Translations under genes and position numbers: made by a program
Assembly: GCA_017515325.1 (NCBI GenBank)
Contig: JAFWGA010000008.1
Coordinates: 24,481-88,480 of the forward strand
DNA from: Blautia sp.
GTDB lineage: Bacteria; Bacillota; Clostridia; Lachnospirales; Lachnospiraceae
Length of the DNA stretch: 64,000 bases
Direction: 5' to 3'
Notes under the pieces: generated by a model
Told to the model about the DNA's origin: nothing
What the model saw: the letters and a program-made list of their open reading frames with translations, nothing else
The model's database searches: none
In this document: piece by piece, positions 53,567 through 62,978 of the stretch
Layout of the letters: each line of letters begins with the position of its first letter
Numbering within the stretch: position 1 is the stretch's first letter

Positions 53567-54562
53567 ATGGAGAATAAGAAAGAAAAAGGCGGCTTTAGGC
53601 TCATAGGCGGGGACAAGCTGATCCTCTTTACCGCTATCATCATTGTTTTTGCGCTGTTTACCTTCCTGAATAAAAACTTTCTGACCTGGACCAACATGGT
53701 AAACCTGCTGATTGCGGCTTCCCTGGTCGGCCTGGTGGCGGTAGGCCATACCTACCTGATCATTGCGGGTCAGAACGACCTTTCTCCCGGTTCCCTGGCG
53801 GCATTCTGCGGAACCCTGGCGGCGCTTCTCCTCTCCTGGGGGGTGCCGATGCCGATCGCTGTGCTTGCTGTCCTCATGGCCGGTGTTGTGGCAGGCCTTT
53901 TCAATGCCTGGATGGTCAATAAAATCAAGCTGGAGGCCTTCATTGCTACCCTGGTTACCCAGAATGTCGTCCGTGGCTTTGCCTATATCATATGCGATGG
54001 CAAGCCCATCTCCATCAGCAACAAGGCATATCTTGCGATCGGCAAGCTGCGTATCCTGACCCTGCCCCTTTCCGTATGGCTGATGCTCATCGCCTTTATC
54101 GTCTTCGGCTTTATCCTGGCCCGGACGAAATTCGGCCGCAGCGTTTACGCCATCGGCGGAAGCAAGGAAGCCGCCAGACTGGCAGGCCTGAACCCGCAGC
54201 GCATCATCACCATGAGCTTTATCATCATCGGTGTGCTGACAGCCGTCGGCGGGATTGTATTCTCCTCCCGCATGAACTCCGGCCAGCCCGCCGCAAACGT
54301 AAACCTGGAATTTGACGCCATCACAGCCGTAATTCTTGGCGGTGTCTCCTTTGCCGGCGGCGTGGGCGATATGTTCGGCACTGTCCTGGGTGTTATCCTG
54401 ATTCAGGCCTTCAATACCGGCCTGATTATGGTCAACGTATCCACCTTCTGGCAGTATGTAGCCAGAGGCGCGCTGCTTCTGTTCGCTCTGACCTCTGACT
54501 TTATCCGTAAGCAGAGAAGAGAGAAGGAACTGCTGGAAGCTGCCATGAAGAACATCAAGTAG
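53567..54562 (+). CDS. Sugar ABC transporter permease (RbsC/AraH type)
   Basis: A 331-residue membrane protein with eight to ten segments. GHTYLIIAGQNDLSPGSLAA is the conserved periplasm-side loop of the family and GSKEAARLAGLNPQRIIT the cytosolic coupling loop that meets the ATPase; GGVSFAGGVGDMFGTVLGV is the usual glycine-rich end. Forms the pore of the importer with the genes on either side. Confidence 0.93.
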   Translation: MENKKEKGGFRLIGGDKLILFTAIIIVFALFTFLNKNFLTWTNMVNLLIAASLVGLVAVGHTYLIIAGQNDLSPGSLAAFCGTLAALLLSWGVPMPIAVLAVLMAGVVAGLFNAWMVNKIKLEAFIATLVTQNVVRGFAYIICDGKPISISNKAYLAIGKLRILTLPLSVWLMLIAFIVFGFILARTKFGRSVYAIGGSKEAARLAGLNPQRIITMSFIIIGVLTAVGGIVFSSRMNSGQPAANVNLEFDAITAVILGGVSFAGGVGDMFGTVLGVILIQAFNTGLIMVNVSTFWQYVARGALLLFALTSDFIRKQRREKELLEAAMKNIK

Positions 54563-54651
54563 AGTACATATACAGGTACAGTCCGCTCCGCAAGGTGCGA
54601 TTGTATATAGAAGCAAGAGGTTAAATTCAAGATTCGTAAGGAGGAAGTACC

Positions 54652-55635
54652 ATGTTGAAGAAAGTGGCAAGTGTTATCCTGGCGGCGGCTATGGCCTGCA
54701 GCATGCTGGCTGCAACGGCAATGGCAGATGACAATCTCCTGGTGTACGGCATCTACAAGGCCGGCGACCAGACCTGGTTCATCGATGAGGGCGCAGCCGC
54801 AAAGGAAGCAGTAGAGGCTCTTGGCGGTGAGTTCGTTTTTGTTGACGCGAAGATGAGCCCGGAAGAATACCTGAAGGCGATCGACAATGCTGTGGCGAAC
54901 AAGGCTTCCGGTATCGTTACCTGTATCCCGGATCAGACCCTTTCCCAGGCTGCCATCGATGAGGCGCAGGGAATCCCCATGGTAGCGGCTGATGACGCTC
55001 TGCAGGATGCTGACGGCAACAAGCTGGCTCCCTGGGTCGGCATCAATGCCTATGTAATCGGTGAGGCAAACGGCGAATGGCTGGCAAACTATGCCATCGA
55101 GAACGACCTGGTCGGCAAGGAAGGCGTTGGTCTGCTGATCATGACCATGGATACCGTTTCCAGCTGCGTACCGCGTGCTGAGGGAGAATATGCGAAGTTC
55201 ACCGAGCTTTGCCCGGAATTCGGCGATGACAACATCTTCTATGCTGACTACGACGGAACCACAGACAAGGGCAACACCGCTGCGGCAGCTGTCTTCACAG
55301 CTAATCCTCAGATCACGACCTGGCTGGTAACCGGCGCAAACGAAGAAGGTACCATCGGTGCCTGCCGTGCCCTTGAGGTTGCCGGACTTGACGCTGATGC
55401 CTGCGTAGTAGGCCTTGGCGCTTACATGGCTAAGGATGAGTGGAATGACAAGGGCGCAGACGGCACCTGCATGAAGGCCGCTGCTTACTTCTCCTCTGAT
55501 TCCGTAGGAAAGGGCTCCGTAGAGGTTCTGATGCAGGTCCTGAACGGCGAAGAGCCCGAGATGGAGACAGCTGTAGACGCTATCGTTGTTACACCTGAGA
55601 CCTACAAAGAGGTCATGGGAGCCGCTGCGGAATAA
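54652..55635 (+). CDS. Sugar ABC substrate-binding protein, AraF-like
   Basis: A 327-residue exported protein of the periplasmic-binding-protein type 1 fold. Signal peptide with cleavage at TAMA-DD; the only early Cys (residue 16, AMAC) is a poor lipobox. YGIYKAGDQTWFIDEGAAAK, VTCIPDQTLSQAAIDEAQ and WLVTGANEEGTIGACRALE follow the E. coli L-arabinose-binding protein AraF more closely than the ribose one. Arabinose, galactose or a related pentose/hexose is the probable ligand. A strong AAGGAGG site suggests high expression. Last gene of the operon. Confidence 0.9.
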   Translation: MLKKVASVILAAAMACSMLAATAMADDNLLVYGIYKAGDQTWFIDEGAAAKEAVEALGGEFVFVDAKMSPEEYLKAIDNAVANKASGIVTCIPDQTLSQAAIDEAQGIPMVAADDALQDADGNKLAPWVGINAYVIGEANGEWLANYAIENDLVGKEGVGLLIMTMDTVSSCVPRAEGEYAKFTELCPEFGDDNIFYADYDGTTDKGNTAAAAVFTANPQITTWLVTGANEEGTIGACRALEVAGLDADACVVGLGAYMAKDEWNDKGADGTCMKAAAYFSSDSVGKGSVEVLMQVLNGEEPEMETAVDAIVVTPETYKEVMGAAAE

Positions 55636-55669
55636 GCCTGTGGCGAATCTGATTCTGGAAATATGAAAG

Positions 55670-55706
55670 AGAACCTCCGTCCGACATTGGGATGGAGGTT
55701 CTTTTT
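55670..55706 (+). terminator. Terminator of the sugar transporter operon
   Basis: AGAACCTCC (55670-55678) pairs with GGAGGTTCT (55694-55702), with TCC/GGGA inside, followed by five Ts. Confidence 0.9.
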
Positions 55707-55841
55707 GTGTTGTGATTTTTGACGTTTTTGTATAAGAAAAAACTAAATGCCCAACAGGGATAGCTGAACATTTGCTAAAGCAGACATTTCATTCTTCATT
55801 ACCATAAAAACCTGTACAATTAAATCAAAAAATCATATTAT

Positions 55842-56531
55842 TTAAGCCAATCCGTTTCCTACTGCCCATACCTTGATTTCAACATCTTCTTCTGGCATAG
55901 TAAATTCATAATAGGAACCAACGAAGGTACCGAAATCCTGATCTCCGTTAACGCTTGCGTAGATCCAGGCGTCTGTCACATCCGCAATCTCTACTCTGAC
56001 AGTTTCTCCGGCTGCGGCGGATTCCGGGCACTTAAATATCATATAGGACTCCGTATCCGGGCTGATTGTGATAGAATAGATATTTTTGCTGCCGTCATTT
56101 TCGACATCTTCTGCATTTTCAATATCTTCAATCCCCTTCATATCTTCTGCAGCTTTCGAACTATCCGGGTTATCCATATCTGGACTCAGGCCAAATTCGA
56201 TATTCTTGATTTCCAGGATTTCTGCATTCCCCTTCAGATCCTTATAGATATAAACAAAATAATATTCCGGGTTTGCTTCTGGGTAAACGATCGTTCCCCT
56301 GCAGAGAAAGCAATAATTCTGACCGGAGACAAGCTGAGTGGCAAGAAGTCCAAGTGGTTCATAGTCCATACCAACGAAGGATTTCATGGCTTGATCAAAT
56401 ATGGCTTTTTCCTCCTTGTTTATTGCGATATCTGAGGTAGTTTTCCAGCCTCCTAACATGGGAGCTCCAAAAACTGATGAGGTGAATAGAAAGACTGCCA
56501 TGGCAACGGAAAGTAATGTTTTTTTCTTCAT
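55842..56531 (-). CDS. Secreted cystatin-like protein
   Basis: A 229-residue exported protein (signal peptide 1-22, VFGA cleavage). Residues ~26-115 read like a cystatin: GGWKTTSDIAINKEEKAIFD with the N-terminal Gly, then the wedge loop ATQLVSGQNYCFLCRG, an exact QxVxG motif, and YFVYIYKDLKGNAEIL as the following strands. Cystatins block papain-type cysteine proteases by inserting these loops. An acidic linker (~120-150, rich in Glu/Asp) joins a C-terminal beta domain ending EFTMPEEDVEIKVWAVGNG. AGGAGG precedes the start at 56531. Target protease, own or host, is unknown. Confidence 0.72.
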   Translation of the reverse strand: MKKKTLLSVAMAVFLFTSSVFGAPMLGGWKTTSDIAINKEEKAIFDQAMKSFVGMDYEPLGLLATQLVSGQNYCFLCRGTIVYPEANPEYYFVYIYKDLKGNAEILEIKNIEFGLSPDMDNPDSSKAAEDMKGIEDIENAEDVENDGSKNIYSITISPDTESYMIFKCPESAAAGETVRVEIADVTDAWIYASVNGDQDFGTFVGSYYEFTMPEEDVEIKVWAVGNGLA

Positions 56532-57082
56532 AATAACCTCCTTCTTTGTCGTTTGCTAAATGCAGCAGGTATCGTGTTAGTGGTCGATTGATCTCTCGAA
56601 GCTGCTTATGGGGAGATGTCATGGGACAAAAGACGAGAAATCCTGATCGATAGTGTTAGCCTTATCCTGATTATACAGGAAATTTTATGATCTTGCCACC
56701 CCAAATCCTATGATGGTACTGCAACTGCACAGGTTCACATCTGGTATTTGATTTGAACTAAGAATGCGATCGTAAAAGCTTCTATCGTTATGCAGATTGG
56801 ATAAAGAAAAGAAAAAGATGCGGGGATTTCAAAAGCGATAAAAGGAAGGATGAGGAGAAATAGGAAAAAGATAGTAGAATAAATAAAAGAATTATGTTAT
56901 GATACAAACAAAGTTTTGTGCGTATTGTGTGAATATTGGACTTTACCCTTCGAATTTTCGCAAAAGTAAGGGGGAGATGACATGACAACATCGAGAAGGA
57001 TAAATATTTAAATCTGATGCTTTTCAGTTTCTCAGCTCCAAAAATGGGGAAAAACAATGATAATTTCAGAAAGGGTTTTTAA
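56532..57082. other. AT-rich intergenic region between divergent secreted-protein genes
   Basis: About 550 bases between divergently read genes. The right half (56800-57060) is strongly AT-rich, unlike the rest of the window, and contains TATGAT near 56897 that could be a -10 box for the gene at 57083. No open frame with a ribosome site and no known RNA was recognised. Confidence 0.5.
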
Positions 57083-60000
57083 ATGATGTGTCATAAACAT
57101 AAAAAATTATATTTATGTAAGTGTATTCCGAACTTAGCTATAACTTACATAAATATGACAATGTCAGATACTGTCATATCTATTTTATGTTATCTTGCCG
57201 TAATGCTGTTTTTAACGGCACACAGTTTTTGTAATCCTGTATCTGTAGTCGCCTCACCTATAAATGAATCTTATTATATTACCGGAGCGGTAGAATTCAA
57301 TGTCAAAGAACATTATATCATGATAAATGATGACCAGAGGCCAGATGAAGAAGATTTAATTCAAAGAATGCCTAAGGAGATTTCCGTTTATCTTAACAAT
57401 GAAAATACACCGGTGTCTATTCCTGTCACGTGGTTTTCCATAACCGACGATTATGATAACAGAAATAAATATTATTACCAATTTAGCCCAAGCTGGAATG
57501 TGGATCAGTATCAATTATCTCCTGAAATAGACTTGTTTTCCGAGATGCCTTATATAGGTGTCTTTGTCAGATCAGGTGATGGAGATTCGGTGTATGCAGC
57601 TTCAGTAACCGGTAAAAGTCAGGAAACAGAAGTCTACAATTTTCTAAGAAATGATTTGTTTCTCAATATTGCCGAGTGTAGTGGAGTATTGGCAAATATA
57701 CAATGTGAATCATCGTTTAACGAACATACAAAATGTGTAGATACGAATGGGTTGACAAGCTATGGCCTGATCCAATGGAATGGTACAAGATATACATCAC
57801 TAATGAATTGGTGTTCTGATAATGGATATGATTATACAACAGTAAATGGACAGATGCATTATCTGAAACATGAAATGGAGACAAGCGAGGCGTATTATTG
57901 GGGCAAGGTGAAAGGAAAAGAAAATACTAGTGAAGGTGCGTACTGGGTAGGTTATGACTGGGCGCGGTATTTTGAACGATGCGCTGAATATTATAAGGGA
58001 CGTGCGCAGTGGGTGGAAAGAGCAAATTTGGCAAGAGATAATTACTGGCCAGAATATAAAGAAGACAGTAAGGATTATACGCCGGGTGTGTACCGGGTAT
58101 CTACTTCATCAGGCTCAAACCTTATGCTGCGTGACGGACCAGATACAGATGGGACGAACATTCTGGAACGGATACCGAATTCTACCGAATTGACTGTTAC
58201 AGAAATTAATGGCAGGTGGGGAAAAACCACATATAATGAAAAAACAGGATGGATAGCGCTTTGGTATTGTGAACGGATCGGAGATATCCAAACCCAGCAT
58301 TATGTGTTTGACCTGAACGGACTACTGGACGGGGATATTTGTGGAGATTTAGGTGCCTATGGCACTGCTGACGTTTATATCAACGGAACGCTTGTAGCAG
58401 ACGATCAGAATGATTATTACAATACAAATGTTCCTGCCGGATCGTACTACGAAGTCACTGATGTTCATTGGAATTCTGATGTTTATGACAGTAAGGGGCT
58501 TGCTTCCGGAAACTGGACAGGAACAGTTGACGGTGATGTAGATGTGAGGCTCTCTTTTACTACCAGGTCAAGCCTAAGTGTCTCAGCAGGGACGTCTGTA
58601 CGAGCAACCCGCTTTTCCTGGACACCAGTCAAAAATACTGAGTATTATCATGTTAAGATCTGGAACGGGGAACACTGGGCAGGCGACGCGTTCCATATTG
58701 AATGGAATCTGACCGGCACTTCATGTGAGATTGCTCTTCCGGCCGGTTATTATGAAGCGTATGTAGATTCTCAATCCGGTGATACCGTTACGATGAGCAA
58801 TGTTGTTCCGTTTACCGTAATCGAGGAAGGAACTGGGATGACGACGGGAGGCGAACGGGTAATTCCGGATGGTGACTATTTGATTGCGGCAACGGGTTAT
58901 TCTGATAAGTCGTCTTATTTCTATCTGGATATCGAAGGGGCGGCATGTCCGGCTGCCAACGCTGCGAATGTTTTGCTCACCGGGCCTGCACAGAATCTGT
59001 CTGAATTTGATATTTGGACGCTCACCTATAAAGATGGATTTTATACCATAGCACAAAAAGGCACTGATATGTGTCTGGACGTCAAAGATGCAAGTACATT
59101 GGAAGGGGGAAACGTGTGGGTTTGGGAAGCTAATGAGTCCTCCGCACAGAAATGGGTAATCTCCCTTAATGGAAGTGACGGGTATCGGGTACAGTCAAAA
59201 TGCAGTGGCTTATCCCTGGACTATTGCGGCGGAGAGTGCATCAACAATACAAATATACAGCAGTGGAGAAACAATTCGTCTGCTGCACAGTCATGGATGT
59301 TTATCCCATATAAGCCGGAACAAACATTGGCTGACGGCAGATATGTGCTTTTAAGTTCTGTTGATTCAGTTTTTGAAGTGGATATTCCAGGTGAAACAGG
59401 AGATATAGAAAATCTGACTAATGTTCAGATCTGGAACAGTGGGAATTCGTCAAGCCGATTTAATAGTTTTGATGTAAAGAAATTGGAAAATGGTTATTAT
59501 ACCTTAACACATGTTGCATCCGGAAAAGAGGTTTCTTCTCTCGGCGGTACATCTTCATATGGTCAGAACATTGGGCTCTATGATCCAAACGGGCATCCGG
59601 CTCATGAATGGGCTATCACACGAGATGGAGACAATGGAGGGTATGTCCTTAGAACAAGATGCAGCGGTATGGCAATGGATTTGGTGAATGGTAATGCAGA
59701 GAATGGGGCTAATATCCAACAGCTGCCTTATAACGGGACGAAGGCCCAGACATGGATATTCGTTCCGGCGGAGTATATGATAAGCTACGACGCGAACGGA
59801 GGGGAAGGAGCTCCTGAATCCCAGGTAAAATATTACAGATCAGATCTTAAACTGAACAGCGCAGAACCATCCAGGATCGGGTATGAGTTTATAGGATGGG
59901 GAAAGACGAAAAACGCTTCCAGGGCCGACTATGAACCGGGAGATACATATAAAGAAGAGGCTGACATCAGGTTATATGCCCTTTGGAAGACTTTGAAACC

Positions 60001-60277
60001 TGATCTGGTTCTTCCGACTTCCCTTAAGAGGATTGATGAGGAAGCTTTTGCCTGTGGAATTTTCTCTTATGTTATACTTCCGGATGGATTGGAGGAGATA
60101 AAAAGCCGAGCCTTTGCTGGCTGTAATAACCTTCGTTATATTGTCATTCCGGAATCAGTTACATTTATAGCCTCTGATGCTTTTGAGGGAACAGATGAAT
60201 TGATAATAATGGGAGAGGATGGTAGTTATGCAGAGTTTTATGCAAACAAGAAAGGGTTTGGTTTTGCTGTAAGCTGA
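57083..60277 (+). CDS. Secreted multidomain protein: lysozyme-like, SH3, two ricin lectin domains, LRR
   Basis: A 1064-residue exported protein. A hydrophobic segment at ~28-48 serves as signal or anchor. Residues ~190-300 match phage-tail-lysozyme-like domains (AECSGVLANIQCESSFNEHT with the catalytic-type Glu, SYGLIQWNGTRYTSL). Next come a bacterial SH3 domain (~340-400, LMLRDGPDTDGTNILERIP), a beta-rich region, two ricin-type beta-trefoils (~590-745 and ~755-895; repeated Q-W motifs such as NIQQWRNNSSAAQSWMF), an InlB-type repeat (ISYDANGGEGAPES) and a BspA-like LRR end. Probably a cell-wall hydrolase with sugar-binding modules. Its base composition is lower in GC than its neighbours, a sign of transfer. 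Confidence 0.85.
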   Translation: MMCHKHKKLYLCKCIPNLAITYINMTMSDTVISILCYLAVMLFLTAHSFCNPVSVVASPINESYYITGAVEFNVKEHYIMINDDQRPDEEDLIQRMPKEISVYLNNENTPVSIPVTWFSITDDYDNRNKYYYQFSPSWNVDQYQLSPEIDLFSEMPYIGVFVRSGDGDSVYAASVTGKSQETEVYNFLRNDLFLNIAECSGVLANIQCESSFNEHTKCVDTNGLTSYGLIQWNGTRYTSLMNWCSDNGYDYTTVNGQMHYLKHEMETSEAYYWGKVKGKENTSEGAYWVGYDWARYFERCAEYYKGRAQWVERANLARDNYWPEYKEDSKDYTPGVYRVSTSSGSNLMLRDGPDTDGTNILERIPNSTELTVTEINGRWGKTTYNEKTGWIALWYCERIGDIQTQHYVFDLNGLLDGDICGDLGAYGTADVYINGTLVADDQNDYYNTNVPAGSYYEVTDVHWNSDVYDSKGLASGNWTGTVDGDVDVRLSFTTRSSLSVSAGTSVRATRFSWTPVKNTEYYHVKIWNGEHWAGDAFHIEWNLTGTSCEIALPAGYYEAYVDSQSGDTVTMSNVVPFTVIEEGTGMTTGGERVIPDGDYLIAATGYSDKSSYFYLDIEGAACPAANAANVLLTGPAQNLSEFDIWTLTYKDGFYTIAQKGTDMCLDVKDASTLEGGNVWVWEANESSAQKWVISLNGSDGYRVQSKCSGLSLDYCGGECINNTNIQQWRNNSSAAQSWMFIPYKPEQTLADGRYVLLSSVDSVFEVDIPGETGDIENLTNVQIWNSGNSSSRFNSFDVKKLENGYYTLTHVASGKEVSSLGGTSSYGQNIGLYDPNGHPAHEWAITRDGDNGGYVLRTRCSGMAMDLVNGNAENGANIQQLPYNGTKAQTWIFVPAEYMISYDANGGEGAPESQVKYYRSDLKLNSAEPSRIGYEFIGWGKTKNASRADYEPGDTYKEEADIRLYALWKTLKPDLVLPTSLKRIDEEAFACGIFSYVILPDGLEEIKSRAFAGCNNLRYIVIPESVTFIASDAFEGTDELIIMGEDGSYAEFYANKKGFGFAVS

Positions 60278-60347
60278 GAGATAGTGTTTTTCAAAGGATT
60301 ATTTGGATACGCGGCTGTTGGCTGGCTGAAAAAGATTGTTTGTTCGG

Positions 60348-60485
60348 CAGAACCGGTCGTTGCTAATCACCTGCCACTGGCGCGCAGCAATCCACTTCAT
60401 GCTCATATAGGGGCGTGCAATAAAGCCTCGTCCCCACTGGCAAGCAAGCTTGCCGTGGGAACAGGCTTTTTGCATTGGAACCATA
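60348..60485 (+). repeat. Dispersed intergenic repeat, copy C, with terminator hairpin
   Basis: Nearly identical to copy A over its whole length (shares CAGAACCGGTCGTTGCTAA, CTGCCACTGGC, CATGCTCATATAGGGG and the hairpin followed by AGGCTTTTTGCATTGG). It lies between convergent genes, just beyond the stop of the LRR gene on the other strand. Confidence 0.85.
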
Positions 60486-60497
60486 GATTGTCTTTTT

Positions 60498-62978
60498 TTA
60501 TTTCGGGATATAACGGATAACGTGTGCACGGGCCCACTCTTCCGCATAGGAATCGGCTGCAACAATGAGTGCAATGTCGTCATCGAAGGCATCACTCGCG
60601 ATTTCCGTAACGGTGACGGGTACCTCTATATACTGGACGTTAAGGTTTCGGAACGCCTCGGACCCGATGGCTGTCAGGGAAGAGGGAAGGACGAGATCCG
60701 GAATGATCGTCGCCACACCGAGGAAGCAGATATCCTTGCCGGTGGTGTCCAACCCTGATTTATGGACGGCGTCCCATTCGCTTGAAGTGCCATGGTAATA
60801 GATGTCATGCAGGCTGCCGGTGTTGGAGAAGGCATCGGACTGGATGCTGGTCAGCGTATCCGGAAGTTCTGCGGAAACCAGATTGCTGCAGTTCAGGAAG
60901 CAGTCAGATCCGACGGTGGTTACGCCGTGGTCAATGACGACGTGAGTGATCATAGTGCGGTAATCATACCATGGCTGTGCATAGAAGGTGGACAGCACCG
61001 TGCCGTAGTTGTTGGCTCTGGAGATCTGGATGCAGCTGCACATGGTTCCGCTGCCAAAAACGCGTAGTGTGCCGTCACTGTCCAACGTCCACTGTACATT
61101 GTCCGAGTACATTCGGTCATAGTTCAAAGACTGACCTGGGTACAGGTAGAGATTGATGATGTTCGAGCTGTTGTAGCCGCAATTGCCGGAATATAATACG
61201 GTGGGTTTTGCCCGGCCGCACAGGGTGACACCGTCCCGAAGGACGTTCACACAATAACCATTGATGTAGTGGTGGGCGTCCGTCGGGGGAACTGCCTCGG
61301 TCCGGATGTGACCCTCCGTGCCGGCATCGCATTCGCTGCAAACAAAGGTTTTTACACCCGGCTCGGAGCAAGTGGGTGGAGTTGTGATGCCCTGGTTTAC
61401 GTAGAGGTGCGACGCGGGTACGGCAATATCCTGGGCGCGTTGGGTTGCCTGCGAATCCAGGAAGCGATTTCCGCAGATCGTACATTCCCAATAGGCGATA
61501 GTGCCATCTGCGGTGCAGGTGTGCGGGATAGCGGGGCGGTAGGCCAGGACATGCGTGCAATAGGGGTTCGCGTTGTAATAAAATTCCGCATTCAGCAGGG
61601 TGTCGTTGCTGTCTCCGACGGTGATATCATTCCACTCGGCGACAGAGCCTTCATAATTGACGACCGAAAGCGGGCAGCCCGTGAAGGCAGCCTCACCGAT
61701 TTCTTTAAGGGAAAAGGGCAGTGTGGCGGTCGTGAGGCTCTCGCACATACCGAAAGCATTGAATTCGAGGCGCTGTACGTTCGGTGGTAAAAGAATCTCC
61801 GTCAATCCCGTGTGGCCAAAAGCCCAGTTCTGGATGGTAAGGAGGCTGTCCGGCAGTGTGACTGTCTTCAGCGCTCCGGAATAGGAGAAGGCAGAGGGCC
61901 GGATTAGCTGAACGCCGTCCGGCACCTGAAATGACATGTCTGTCCGGCCTGGGCAATAGCAGATCATTTCCTTTCCGTCATTGGCAAACAGGACGCCGCC
62001 AATACTTTTCAAATACGGGTTCGCGCCTGCAACTGTGATGTTTTGCAGTGCGGTGCACTCGTAGAATGCCCGTTCGCCAATGGAGGCGACTTTCGCCGGA
62101 ATGTCGATTTCGACGATTGCTGTATTGTAAAACGCCCACGGTCCGATAGCCTCGACACTTTGGGGGATGTTCACCGTGGTGAGAGAATGGCAGTCAGAGA
62201 AGGTGGAATCGTCGATGATGGTGAGGCCCTCAGGAAGGGTGATTTCCTGGAGCGCCGTGCTCCGGTCAAATGCCCAGCCGCCGATCCGGGTTACGGTCGA
62301 GGGGATCTCGATGTCCTCTAAGCCGTCCAGGTCGCGGAACGCGCCGCCGCCGATGGCTGTGATGCCAGATCCGACCACGATGTGACGGATCTGGCTGCGG
62401 CTTTCCTCCGTGTCAGACGACTCCGCATCCCAATCCCAATAAGGTGGCGAGGTGAGCACCCAGTCTTCACCATCCTGGGTGGCGTAGTCCGTCATGGCGC
62501 CGCTGCCGGAGATGGTCAGCGTGCCGGTTCTGCGGTTCATCGTCCAGGTGACATTCTCGCCGCATGTGCCGACGACGGTGTTGCGTTCCTCCTCGTATTC
62601 CGCCTGGGTCAGCCCCCGGAGATTCGTGAAGGAAAAGCCATATTTGTTGACGGAGCTGTCGGAGGTCAGCTGGATGGTAAAACGATTCCCGGGCAGATAG
62701 AGCGTCTTCCCGGCCAGTTCGTTCCCCTGGTATTCGCTGGCGATCCCCTGCGTATCGATAATCGTGATGCGGTCATATGGTTGTTCCGTCTCCGTCTCCG
62801 GGCTGAACTGGATGCGGAGCCAGTCAGCGGCATCCGGGTGCTGATAGCTCCACGTCTGGTCGGTATCGTTTGCATAGGGATGGTCGGATTGCGGCCAGTC
62901 AGATTCGGCGGCTGTTACGACGCTGACCAGGAGCCAGGCGCAGCAAAGCGCAAAAGTAATCAGGATTATCCGTTTCAT
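60498..62978 (-). CDS. Secreted BspA-like leucine-rich-repeat protein with CUB-like domain
   Basis: An 826-residue exported protein (signal peptide 1-23). Residues ~24-118 resemble a CUB domain (YANDTDQTWSYQHPDAADWL, then YDRITIIDTQG). LRR_5 repeats of the BspA type fill ~170-480 (FRDLDGLEDIEIPSTVTRIG, FSDCHSLTTVNIPQSVEAIG and others) and ~690-826. Between them is a Cys-rich part (CTADGTIAYWECTICGNRF, CSEPGVKTFVCSECDAG) of the kind seen in gut surface proteins. BspA proteins bind host or bacterial surfaces. AAAGGAGG precedes the start at 62978. Its end resembles the end of the neighbouring convergent protein. Confidence 0.88.
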   Translation of the reverse strand: MKRIILITFALCCAWLLVSVVTAAESDWPQSDHPYANDTDQTWSYQHPDAADWLRIQFSPETETEQPYDRITIIDTQGIASEYQGNELAGKTLYLPGNRFTIQLTSDSSVNKYGFSFTNLRGLTQAEYEEERNTVVGTCGENVTWTMNRRTGTLTISGSGAMTDYATQDGEDWVLTSPPYWDWDAESSDTEESRSQIRHIVVGSGITAIGGGAFRDLDGLEDIEIPSTVTRIGGWAFDRSTALQEITLPEGLTIIDDSTFSDCHSLTTVNIPQSVEAIGPWAFYNTAIVEIDIPAKVASIGERAFYECTALQNITVAGANPYLKSIGGVLFANDGKEMICYCPGRTDMSFQVPDGVQLIRPSAFSYSGALKTVTLPDSLLTIQNWAFGHTGLTEILLPPNVQRLEFNAFGMCESLTTATLPFSLKEIGEAAFTGCPLSVVNYEGSVAEWNDITVGDSNDTLLNAEFYYNANPYCTHVLAYRPAIPHTCTADGTIAYWECTICGNRFLDSQATQRAQDIAVPASHLYVNQGITTPPTCSEPGVKTFVCSECDAGTEGHIRTEAVPPTDAHHYINGYCVNVLRDGVTLCGRAKPTVLYSGNCGYNSSNIINLYLYPGQSLNYDRMYSDNVQWTLDSDGTLRVFGSGTMCSCIQISRANNYGTVLSTFYAQPWYDYRTMITHVVIDHGVTTVGSDCFLNCSNLVSAELPDTLTSIQSDAFSNTGSLHDIYYHGTSSEWDAVHKSGLDTTGKDICFLGVATIIPDLVLPSSLTAIGSEAFRNLNVQYIEVPVTVTEIASDAFDDDIALIVAADSYAEEWARAHVIRYIPK

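Noticed and set aside
53534-54670. 378-residue minus-strand frame
   Set aside because: Antisense to the sugar permease gene; composition (Gly, Asp, Gln, His-rich) is typical of a reverse shadow.
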